Shown: positions 1-7,326 of the stretch, piece after piece
Layout: each line of letters opens with the position of its first letter
How positions within the stretch are numbered: position 1 is the stretch's first letter
Assembly (NCBI RefSeq): GCF_020164585.1
Contig: NZ_JAIQZF010000001.1
Coordinates: forward strand, 1-64,000
DNA: 64,000 nucleotides
Source of the DNA: Psychroflexus curvus
GTDB taxonomy: Bacteria > Bacteroidota > Bacteroidia > Flavobacteriales > Flavobacteriaceae
Direction: 5' to 3'
The notes under the pieces: model-generated
Told to the model about the DNA's origin: nothing
Databases searched by the model: none
What the model saw: the letters and a program-made list of their open reading frames with translations, nothing else
Translations under genes and position numbers: made by a program

Positions 1-156
1 TTAATCTGCGATAAAAATTCTCTTCGGGGATGCGTTCACTCAATAAGAATCGAGTGAACAATTTCTCTTGATAAGTCTTTTTTCCTTGCATTACTAAAGA
101 TAATCAATTCCAAACTTTTCAATGCCAATCAATTCTATATATTTGCAAGAAATTGA

Positions 157-293
157 GTTGTGCAACAGGCACACAGGCTATAATTCATTGCGGTTGAATT
201 CCTTGGCGGAATTCAAAGCTATTTTACTATCTTTCGGCTACAACGGAAAGAATCCTGCGGATTTTTCCGCAACGAAATCATAGCCAGAAACGT
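157..293. repeat. nested palindromic (cloverleaf-like) intergenic element
   Basis: Between GTTG...CAAC at 157-166 and AACGTT at 289-294 the sequence can fold repeatedly on itself. The outer arms GGCTAT (176-181) and ATAGCC (280-285) pair, extended by TTGCG (188-192) against CGCAA (268-272). Inside are TTGAATTCC/GGAATTCAA (194-202, 208-216), CTTTC/GAAAG (231-235, 246-250) and TGCGGA/TCCGCA (256-261, 266-271). Its right end touches the TGA stop (294-296) of the minus-strand methyltransferase-HIT gene. The form recalls an integron attC-like or REP-like folded site, but the terminal boxes do not match the attC consensus well and no integrase is present. It could also act as a terminator. Only the folding potential is directly seen. 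Confidence 0.5.
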
Positions 294-1154
294 TCAATAC
301 TCCTTTTTCCCGGGAATCACGCCTCTCACCCCGCCACGCGGATGTTTCACATCGCCTGTATAGCGAGGAATGATGTGGATATGGACATGGGGAATGCTTT
401 GCCCGCCTGCCTCGCCGATGTTGATACCAATGTTAAAACCATCAGGATTGAATCGGTCTTGTAAGTCAGCTTTAATCAGGTTAATCAAAAACCAACAAGC
501 AGATTGCTCTCTAAAACTGAGTTCGAAATAGTCAGACACCTTTCTTTTAGGAATGACTAAGGTGTGTCCTTCAGAAACAGGAAACTTATCCCGAAAGGCA
601 AAGCAGCTGGCCAGTTCACCCACCTGCTCCTTGGGTTCCAGGCGTTCAAAAAACGGACTCACTTCCGGTTTGTTTTGGTTTAGATAGCAGTAATGCTGGT
701 ATTCGTAGATTTCTAGGTTATCGTTTTTAAAAATGCTTTCAAAAGGTAAGATGACATTGGTTTGGTAAGTCTGTACCTTATGGACAAAGTGCGTTCTAAA
801 ACCAGCTTTTGTAATCTCTCGCCTCACACTGAAGTAGGCTTTACCACCAAACTTTAAAAGCTTTGAGATCTGATAAAGCACTCTGGCTTGCTCCTGACTT
901 TGAAGGACGTTCAAAACATAATGGCACAGAATGGTATCGAAAGTTTTGTCGGGATAGTCCGGAAAATAATGTGGATCATAGCCTGTGATGTCCATGCCTT
1001 TGGCCTTGAGTTCTTCCACATCCTTTCCTAAACCACAACCAAAATCAAGGCTTTTGCCACGTATCAGCTTCTTTTCGAGTAAAAGCCGGGTCGGGTAGGA
1101 CATCTTTTCCCGTTCCTTGGCGGTGCGGTGTGAGTTAATGTTTTTTGTAGTCAT
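294..1154 (-). CDS. fusion of SAM-dependent methyltransferase and HIT-family nucleotide hydrolase
   Basis: The 286-residue protein has two parts. Residues about 1-165 form a class I methyltransferase core with the SAM-binding motif LDFGCGLG (36-43) and the acidic strand end GYDP. Residues about 180-286 form a HIT domain ending in the histidine triad HVHIHIIP (256-263), the signature of nucleotide hydrolases and transferases acting on alpha-phosphate. Single HIT proteins are usually 110-150 residues, so this is a true fusion. It lies 5 bp downstream of an HNH nuclease gene on the same strand and is probably co-transcribed with it. The methyl acceptor and the nucleotide substrate cannot be read from sequence; nucleic-acid or nucleotide metabolism, possibly defence-related, is inferred. 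Its stop codon touches the folded element at 157-293. Confidence 0.85.
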   Translation of the reverse strand: MTTKNINSHRTAKEREKMSYPTRLLLEKKLIRGKSLDFGCGLGKDVEELKAKGMDITGYDPHYFPDYPDKTFDTILCHYVLNVLQSQEQARVLYQISKLLKFGGKAYFSVRREITKAGFRTHFVHKVQTYQTNVILPFESIFKNDNLEIYEYQHYCYLNQNKPEVSPFFERLEPKEQVGELASCFAFRDKFPVSEGHTLVIPKRKVSDYFELSFREQSACWFLINLIKADLQDRFNPDGFNIGINIGEAGGQSIPHVHIHIIPRYTGDVKHPRGGVRGVIPGKKEY

Positions 1155-1159
1155 GGTAT

Positions 1160-2206
1160 CTATTCTAAAAATTCAAAACCATTGTTATGAGCTACTGTTA
1201 TTAATGGACTTATCACATCTTTAAAATTATCAAATCTAATATTTTGATTTTCTGTAAACCTTGGAAAAACTGACAAGTATTCTTCTTTATATTTTTTGGG
1301 CATTGATTTGCCAAAAAACTTTATTGCGTCTGATTGTATATTGTAAAAAGAATTAAAATAAGAATCGAATCTCGGAACTTTATTATTCTTAGTTTTATTA
1401 AAACTTGAATTAATTGGAATTAAATTCCAAATTAAATCATGTGAAACAAAGGAGTAGGGCACAAAATGATCTACGTCGTAATTATTAATATCTATTTTTT
1501 CATTAGTAAATATGCATTTTGTATATGGTCTTTCCGTTAAGTAAATGTTCCAAAATTCTCTACGCTGTTTTGTTAATGTATTTCTTTTAGCAGGCTTTAT
1601 AAGTTTACTAATTATATCTGGAGTACTTGGATTTCTCTTTTGAATGAATAATGCTAAATTCCAATAAATAAAGTCTTTGATAATTTTTGCATTCAATCTG
1701 ATGTAATCGTACCAATTGTCATTTACTATGATTTTATCTTGATATAGACGATACAATGTATCCATGAAATCTTTCTGGGATTCCTCATATACATTTTTAC
1801 CATTGGTGCTTTTTGTTTTAAACCAGGGACTCAAAAACCTGTACGGAACTAAATTATCAAGATGATAAAGGTTTTTTGTTAGATCGTCATTTTTGTTTTT
1901 TAATAACCCATTTACTATTTTTTTCTTGTCACTACTTTTAGATAAAGAAGTGGAATCGTATAAATCATTTATAATACTCGCTAGTTTATCCTGCACACCA
2001 AAAGATAATTTAAAGTACATGACTGGATACCATGCATTAGCAACCATTCTTGCAAAAACTTTTTCTTTTTGAATTTCTTTAGAACCTAATTCAATTTCTT
2101 CAATTATTCCTATAAACCAATAGAACTTATAAGTTGCTGAGGTGTGATTAAAAATACTGGCTAAAGCATTATTATTAATATCAGGAGAGAAGGGAAGTTG
2201 GTTCAT
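1160..2206 (-). CDS. HNH endonuclease domain protein
   Basis: The 348-residue protein carries an HNH nuclease module in its C-terminal half: a treble-clef-like lead (CIFTNEKIDI, 231-240), the DVDH core (244-247) and downstream asparagines in NLIPINSSFN (261-270), followed by a basic stretch. The first ~200 residues match no family I can name and may be a recognition or regulatory region. The gene is clearly more AT-rich than the flanking methyltransferase genes, which fits horizontal transfer. It is the first gene of a two-gene minus-strand unit with the methyltransferase-HIT fusion, with a 5-bp gap. Nuclease activity follows from the motif; a role in defence or in a mobile cassette is an inference from the pairing. 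Confidence 0.75.
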   Translation of the reverse strand: MNQLPFSPDINNNALASIFNHTSATYKFYWFIGIIEEIELGSKEIQKEKVFARMVANAWYPVMYFKLSFGVQDKLASIINDLYDSTSLSKSSDKKKIVNGLLKNKNDDLTKNLYHLDNLVPYRFLSPWFKTKSTNGKNVYEESQKDFMDTLYRLYQDKIIVNDNWYDYIRLNAKIIKDFIYWNLALFIQKRNPSTPDIISKLIKPAKRNTLTKQRREFWNIYLTERPYTKCIFTNEKIDINNYDVDHFVPYSFVSHDLIWNLIPINSSFNKTKNNKVPRFDSYFNSFYNIQSDAIKFFGKSMPKKYKEEYLSVFPRFTENQNIRFDNFKDVISPLITVAHNNGFEFLE

Positions 2207-2357
2207 GAAGTTTGGTTAAAATAGCATAGCTTTAAAACTAAACATTAAACAAACTCTAACAAAACATTTTTAGCTTATAATTCAACTCAAGAGTATTTAA
2301 TTTTTGATATTGCATTTAGAATAGTAGCCTTTTGCAACAATTCCAAATAGAACAAGC

Positions 2358-2978
2358 ATGTCAGAGTTCAACCGCAAGTCCCATTGGGACAAGATATACC
2401 AAACCAAAGCCCTTCAGGACGTCAGTTGGTTTCAGCCCACGCCCGAAACCTCTTTGAGTTTCTTTGAAGAATTTGAGGTGCCTAAAACAGCCAAAATTAT
2501 CGACATAGGGGGTGGCGACAGCCTGCTGGTTGATCACCTGCTGGAGCGTGGTTACAAGGATATCACGGTGCTGGATATCTCGGCAGAAGCCATTGAAAGA
2601 GCCAAGGAACGCCTGGGCAGCAAAGCGGAGCAGGTCCTCTGGATAGTGTCGGATGTGACGACCTTTGCGCCTGAACGCCTCTATGACGTCTGGCATGACC
2701 GGGCCGCCTTTCATTTTCTAACCCGGGAAGAGGAAATATCCGCCTACATTACTATTGCTCAAAAAGGGATTGCACCTAACGGCCTGCTGGTGATGGGTAC
2801 GTTTTCTGAGCAGGGCCCTACCAAATGCAGTGGCATAGAGATTCAGCAGTATTCTGAAACCAGCATGACCGACATCTTCAAACCTTATTTTGAAAAAGTT
2901 AGCTGCAGGACTGTAGATCACGAGACGCCTTCTGGAGCTATTCAAAACTTTGTCTTTTGCAGTTTTAAGAAGAACTAG
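2358..2978 (+). CDS. class I SAM-dependent methyltransferase
   Basis: A 206-residue cytosolic methyltransferase of the type 11/12 kind. The SAM-binding motif I is IIDIGGGDS near residues 47-55, followed by LDIS at the end of strand 2, and DVWHDRAAFHFL around residue 115, which resembles TehB/thiopurine-type small-molecule methyltransferases (WDR/DRAA motif). The N-terminal HWDKIYQTK and SWFQPTPE are typical of this uncharacterised group. It reads divergently from the HNH gene, with about 150 bp of AT-rich spacer between them, and is monocistronic: repeats begin directly after the stop. The acceptor is unknown; a metalloid, thiol or small carboxylate is possible. Confidence 0.85.
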   Translation: MSEFNRKSHWDKIYQTKALQDVSWFQPTPETSLSFFEEFEVPKTAKIIDIGGGDSLLVDHLLERGYKDITVLDISAEAIERAKERLGSKAEQVLWIVSDVTTFAPERLYDVWHDRAAFHFLTREEEISAYITIAQKGIAPNGLLVMGTFSEQGPTKCSGIEIQQYSETSMTDIFKPYFEKVSCRTVDHETPSGAIQNFVFCSFKKN

Positions 2979-2986
2979 GATTATTG

Positions 2987-3505
2987 TCAGTTCGAGCCCA
3001 TGTCAGTTCGAGTGATTTGTAAAGCGATAGCGTAGCAAATTGTATCGAGAACTCGACTCAACGAGAACAATTTTGAATTCATGCTTTGAGACAAAACCAC
3101 TTCTCGATATAATTTACTTGCTCTTGGCGAGCAACTAAATCACTCGAAGTGACAGCGCTTCTCGACTATTGTCAGTTCGAGTGTCCCGACAGGTTTTGTT
3201 GGGATGTATCGAGAACTCGACCTAACGTGAACAATTTTTTTTGATAGATATGATTTAAGAAAGCACTTCTCGATACAATTTTATTCCATTTCATTTCATA
3301 AAACCACTCGAAGTGACATTTCGAGAACTCGGCCTAACGGAAACATTTTTAGTGCTTTTAGAACGAACCACTTCTCGATACGATTTTATTTCGTTACACT
3401 CCATAAAATCACTCGAAGTGATAGCGCTTCTCGATCATTGTCAGTTCGAGTGTCCCGACAGGTTTTGTCGGGATGTATCGAGAACTTAGCCCAACGTCGT
3501 CATAA
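2987..3505. repeat. array of inverted-repeat (MITE/REP-like) units, left part
   Basis: Units begin with TGTCAGTTCGAGTG and end with CACTCGAAGTGACA, which are near-perfect inverted copies of each other. Complete units lie at 3001-3154 and 3170-3318, a 5'-truncated unit at about 3319-3423, and a 5' half unit from 3439. Inside each, ATCGAGAA and TTCTCGAT pair again, so a whole unit can fold into one long hairpin. Two inner variants exist: one with GATTTG...CAAAT and GCGATAGCG, and one with the hairpin TCCCGACA/TGTCGGGA (units at 3170 and 3439). A stub (TGTCAGTTCGAG) lies at 2985. No protein frame of interest runs through it. Confidence 0.85.
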
Positions 3506-3508
3506 ATT

Positions 3509-3805
3509 TCACTTAAATTTATTGCCAAACTTCTTTTTAGCGAGGTTAGGAAGTTTTTCATAATGACCATCAATTAAAGCTTGTTTTTTAGCTCTAGACC
3601 ATTTTTTAATTTGCTTCTCCGTAGAAATAGCTCTTTCAACTTCTGAGAATTCGGCGTAATACACTAATTCAACAGGTCTTCTATTGAACGTATAACTTCC
3701 AAAATGCTTCCCGCTTTGATGCTCATTTATACGTTTATCTAAATTTGATGTAATTCCAGTATAGAATGTTTTATCAGAACATAAAAGGATATAAACGCAA
3801 TACAT
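3509..3805 (-). CDS. small GIY-YIG nuclease domain protein (UPF0213/YhbQ-like)
   Basis: The 98-residue protein consists of a single GIY-YIG domain: VYIL at 4-7, YTG at 15-17, the catalytic-type arginine in NLDKRINEH (R25), and a C-terminal basic stretch after the conserved glutamate region (VERAISTEKQIKKW). This family contains stand-alone nucleases of DNA-repair or mobile-element type. The gene lies inside the inverted-repeat array: a half unit ends just before its stop and a complete unit starts 56 bp beyond its start codon. That arrangement suggests the nuclease and the repeats form one mobile or replicating unit, as RAYT transposases do with REP sequences, but this is inference. Confidence 0.85.
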   Translation of the reverse strand: MYCVYILLCSDKTFYTGITSNLDKRINEHQSGKHFGSYTFNRRPVELVYYAEFSEVERAISTEKQIKKWSRAKKQALIDGHYEKLPNLAKKKFGNKFK

Positions 3806-3860
3806 AAATTGAGATATTTAATTTTAAAATTAGGCAAAAATTGTTTATCACTCCAGCCCC

Positions 3861-4100
3861 TGTCAGTTCGAGTGATTTGTAAAGCGATAGCGGAACAAAT
3901 CGTATCGAGAACTCGACTCAACTTCATTATAAAATTACATCGTGAATTAAACTACACCTGTCTAACTTTTCGATACTTTTCGTTTGCTTTTAGGAAGCAA
4001 ACAAAACACTCAAAGTGACAGCGTTTCTCGATCACTGTCAGTTCGAGTGATTTGTGGAGCGATAGCGTAGCAAATCGTATCGAGAACTCGACTTCACCAA
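3861..4100. repeat. inverted-repeat units, right part of the GIY-YIG array
   Basis: A complete unit runs from 3861 to 4020 with the same ends as those left of the nuclease gene (TGTCAGTTCGAGTG and CACTCAAAGTGACA), and a 5' half unit runs from 4036 to about 4100. Both carry the inner variant with GATTTG and GCGATAGCG. Past 4100 the sequence becomes simple tandem repeats: ATTCTAA units at about 4106-4130 and CTCATTA units at about 4136-4165. Confidence 0.8.
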
Positions 4101-4219
4101 TTTTGAATTCTAAATTCTAAATTCTAAATTTTTAACTCATTACTCATTACTCATTACTCATTACTCAAAAACTCATCTCTTACCACTAAATTCCTCTTCA
4201 TTTTAACTTTCAACCCTTT

Positions 4220-4267
4220 CCAGAGTCTTAAAATTATGTAAATTCATCTCCAGAATCTTAAAATTAT
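4220..4267 (+). repeat. two direct 18-bp repeats just upstream of the M28 peptidase
   Basis: CCAGAGTCTTAAAATTAT at 4220-4237 is repeated with one change at 4250-4267, a 30-bp period, ending 6 bp before the peptidase start codon. It could be a regulator site or a duplicated leader segment. Nothing in the sequence decides between these. Confidence 0.5.
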
Positions 4268-4273
4268 CAAAGA

Positions 4274-6364
4274 ATGAAAGGTATTATCATTAGTTTCAGC
4301 TTGCTTGCAGGAATCGCATTACAAGCCCAGGATCTGACGGGTTATAGCCCGGAAGGCGCCAAAACACAAGTTCAACTTGAAGCTCAGTTTCGGGAAAGCA
4401 TAGACAAAACCCGCTTCAAATCCCATCTCAAAACCCTGACCGAAAACCCGCACATCGCCGGAACCCCAGCCAACGAAAAGGTGAAGGACTACATGGTTAA
4501 AAGTATGAGTGAGGCCGGTTTGGATGTAAAAACCTATCCCTACGACGTCTATATGAGCAGCGGTCCTGGTGAGTCTTTGGTAGAAGTCATTACGCCAGAA
4601 GCCATTGTTCTGGATCAGCAGGAAAATGCCCTGACCGATGATCCGTTTTCCAGCCATCCCGAACTGGTCAAAGGGTGGAATGCCTATTCCGGAAGTGGCG
4701 ATGTCACTGCTGAGGTAGTTTATGCCAACTACGCCACCAAAGCCGATTTTGAAAAGCTGGAAGAACTCGGGGTATCGGTGAAGGATAAAATCGTTATCGC
4801 CCGTTACGGGGGGAACTTCCGTGGCTATAAAGCCAAATTTGCCGAAGCTTACGGGGCTGCCGGACTTATTATTTATACCGACCCCAAAGATTCAGGTTTT
4901 ACGCGCGGACTGGTATTTCCGGAAGGCGTGTATTACAACGATAGTGGCATTCAACGCGGGTCCTTGCTCACTGCCGACTGGACCGGCGATCCCTTAACGC
5001 CTTACGAACCGGCTTTGCCACGGGATCATAAAGACTCACCGGAGCGACTCGATCCGACAGAAGCTGGTTTGCACACCATTCCGGTGACTCCCATTTCCTA
5101 CGGCGCAGCCGATAATATCTTTAAGCACATGACAGGCGATGCCGTTCCACACAACTGGCAGGGCGGATTGCCATACACCTACAGACTTCAGGGCGGCTCC
5201 GATTTGAAAGTCAGGCTAAAAGTGGAGCAGCCTAAAGAGTTTACCGAGGTTTACAATGTGGTGGGTACGCTAAAAGGCAAAACCCATCCCGACGAGTGGA
5301 TCATTCTGGGATGCCACTACGATGCCTGGGCCTTTGGCGCTACCGATCCCAACTCGGGCACTGCCATGCTGCTGAGCCTTTCCGAAACCTTGGGAGAGAT
5401 GGCCAAAAACGGTATGCGTCCGGAGCGTTCCATTCTCATTGCACACTGGGATGCCGAGGAGCACGGTGTGATTGGGTCCAGCGAGTGGGTAGAGCAGTTC
5501 AAAGACGAGCTCAAAGCCAAAGCCGTGGCCTATATCAATTTGGATGGCGCTGTGTCGGGTAAGAATTTCGGAGCAGCGGCCTCTCCAAGCCTTAAAACCG
5601 TCCTTGCTCAGGCGACCCAGAATGTAGATTATCCCTACACCGACGAAACGGTTTACGAGCACTGGTCCAAAGACAAGGAGTCCCCGAGCATCGGCAACCT
5701 GGGTGGTGGTTCAGATCACATCGCTTTCTATATGCATGCCGGTGTGCCCTCCCTCAGTGGGGGTGCCAGCGGCCCGACGCTTTACCATACCAACTACGAC
5801 GATTTCTTTTTTTACGAAAACTTCGTCGATCCCGAATTTCAAATGGGGCCTACCGTGGAAGCGGTCATGGGGACCCTCAGTTTGCGTCTGGCTAATGCCA
5901 CGCTGCTGCCTTACGATGTGGTGAAGTATGCGACTGATTTGGATGCCCACTTCAATCATGCCGAAGAGCAGGTGAGGGGTTTTTATTCTGATTTTGCCGG
6001 GTTCAAGGCTTCAACCGCTGCGATATCCAGCTTAGAAGCTACTGCTAACCTGGTGGCGAAAGCCTTTTCGGAACAGCTTGAAAGTCAAACGATAAGCAAA
6101 AAGGAAGCGAAAGCACTGAATGCGAAGCTGCTGGCTTTGGAAAAAAGCTTTTTATATCCCGAAGGCATGCCTTACGGCGACTGGTACAAATCCCTATACG
6201 CCTCCTCAGACCCGTTTAGCGGTTACGCTTCGTGGATTCTACCGGGCATACAGTACCAGATTGAATTGCAAAATCGAGACAAGCTTGCGCAATGGGATGA
6301 CATTTACGCCAAAGCCATCCGTGACCTGGATCAAAAGCTGGTGGATATCCTGGTGGAACTTTAA
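4274..6364 (+). CDS. exported M28 family zinc carboxypeptidase (glutamate carboxypeptidase II-like)
   Basis: The 696-residue protein starts with a Sec signal peptide (hydrophobic residues 3-17, cleavage near LQAQ). It has the architecture of the GCPII/PSMA group: a protease core interrupted by a PA domain (about 150-290) and a C-terminal transferrin-receptor-like dimerisation region (about 580-690). All zinc-site residues are present at the spacing known for PSMA: H348, D358, catalytic E395 with E396, D424 and H505. The expected activity is release of C-terminal residues, often glutamate, from small peptides outside the cytoplasm. The gene stands alone between repeat-rich spacers. Its base composition is higher in GC than the spacers and it shows no damage. 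Confidence 0.92.
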   Translation: MKGIIISFSLLAGIALQAQDLTGYSPEGAKTQVQLEAQFRESIDKTRFKSHLKTLTENPHIAGTPANEKVKDYMVKSMSEAGLDVKTYPYDVYMSSGPGESLVEVITPEAIVLDQQENALTDDPFSSHPELVKGWNAYSGSGDVTAEVVYANYATKADFEKLEELGVSVKDKIVIARYGGNFRGYKAKFAEAYGAAGLIIYTDPKDSGFTRGLVFPEGVYYNDSGIQRGSLLTADWTGDPLTPYEPALPRDHKDSPERLDPTEAGLHTIPVTPISYGAADNIFKHMTGDAVPHNWQGGLPYTYRLQGGSDLKVRLKVEQPKEFTEVYNVVGTLKGKTHPDEWIILGCHYDAWAFGATDPNSGTAMLLSLSETLGEMAKNGMRPERSILIAHWDAEEHGVIGSSEWVEQFKDELKAKAVAYINLDGAVSGKNFGAAASPSLKTVLAQATQNVDYPYTDETVYEHWSKDKESPSIGNLGGGSDHIAFYMHAGVPSLSGGASGPTLYHTNYDDFFFYENFVDPEFQMGPTVEAVMGTLSLRLANATLLPYDVVKYATDLDAHFNHAEEQVRGFYSDFAGFKASTAAISSLEATANLVAKAFSEQLESQTISKKEAKALNAKLLALEKSFLYPEGMPYGDWYKSLYASSDPFSGYASWILPGIQYQIELQNRDKLAQWDDIYAKAIRDLDQKLVDILVEL

Positions 6365-7271
6365 AACGGTGCAGTGGTGAAATAGTAATTTGGAGATGTG
6401 GTGGTATGGTCAGGTGATCAACTGGTCAACGGATTTAATTTAATCAGGCCATAAGAATGATGTATGCTTTTGCCTTTGGCCTTAAGCTTTTGGCTCGTTC
6501 AATGGTTGTTAGTTGCTAGTAAATCACACTTCCTAGTTCGTTATTCGTTTGTCGTGCCCGTGTCTTGAGATTCGTTCCTCGTTTGTCATGCCTCTTTGTT
6601 CAATTCTCTCTGTTCTTCTCTATATTTTTACTCACTACTCACTACTCACTACTCCTGTCGTGTCTTGTGATTTGCGAACAGTGGCTTCGATACATTTCGA
6701 CTCCGCTCAATGCAACGCAATTCTCCTATCGTCGAATCACCTGCCTGCGGTCCCCTTGGAAGGCAGGCTCAGGCAGCAGAGTTTGTCAAAAGTGAACGGT
6801 GAACAGTGAAGCCTGAACGGTCAACGCTATTTAGGGAAGGTCAAAAAACCTAATACCTAACACCTACTCCCTAACTGTCCTGTTTCCTGGTTCTTGTCTC
6901 GTAATTCGTGCACAGTGGCTTCGATACAATTCTCCTATCGTCTTCGTTTTGGTCTTCGTTCTTAAATCAACAATCAGCAATCTCCAATCCTCTTTGTTTT
7001 ATGTTCTTTTCTCTATTTTCATAAATCATAAATCAAAAATTAACAATCGGCAATCAACAATCAGCAATCTCCAATCCTCTTTGCTCTATGTTCTTTTCTC
7101 TATTTTCATAAATCTTAAATCAAAAATCAGCATTCAAAAATCTCCAATCCCCAATCTCCAATCTCCAATCCCACCTAAGTTATTCTGTTGATACATAGCT
7201 AATTTCAATACCAGAAACGCTAACTATCAGAAAGCCTTATGCTCTTATCAAAAACTATAATTTTCAAACGT
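6365..7271. other. repeat-rich non-coding spacer
   Basis: This 900-bp stretch holds no credible gene. It is pyrimidine-rich on the plus strand and made of recurring short words (ACTCACT units at about 6626-6655; TTCTTTTCTCTATTTT; CAATCTCCAATCC). A GC-rich palindromic scrap (CCTGCCTGCGG...GGCAGG) lies near 6750, and two fragments of a TTCGATACA repeat lie near 6688 and 6918. Two tandem copies of an 87-bp unit occupy about 6967-7140. Open frames in it read low-complexity peptides and are not taken as genes. Confidence 0.7.
6967..7140 (+). repeat. tandem duplication of an 87-bp unit
   Basis: The block beginning TCAACAATCAGCAATCTCC at 6967 recurs at 7054 with few changes, giving two head-to-tail 87-bp copies. 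Each copy contains TTCTTTTCTCTATTTT and ends in AAATCAAAAAT. The same words occur singly near 9765 and 10460. Confidence 0.7.
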
Positions 7272-7300
7272 TTGAGGAATGGATTTCGCGGCTAAATTTG
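7272..7300 (+). promoter_or_regulatory. candidate flavobacterial promoter of katG
   Basis: TTG at 7272-7274 and TAAATTTG at 7293-7300 are separated by 18 bp, matching the TTG / TAnnTTTG promoter pattern known for Bacteroidota. Transcription would begin near 7305, after an earlier in-frame ATG at 7279. This supports 7327 as the real start of katG. Confidence 0.6.
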
Positions 7301-7326
7301 TAGTTCAAATCAAATTATTTAGACCT

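Noticed and set aside
157-293. Proof of an integron cassette site
   Set aside because: The terminal boxes deviate from the attC consensus and no integrase or second site is seen, so it is left as a folded element.
3739-4018. Short frames overlapping the GIY-YIG gene and its repeats
   Set aside because: They read repeat sequence and overlap a clear gene on the other frame or strand.
6549-7191. Open frames of 76-86 codons in the spacer before katG
   Set aside because: They translate low-complexity repeats and are not supported by a ribosome site or family.
7279-7326. Upstream in-frame ATG for katG giving a 16-residue extension
   Set aside because: The extension destroys the signal peptide position and lies across the likely promoter.
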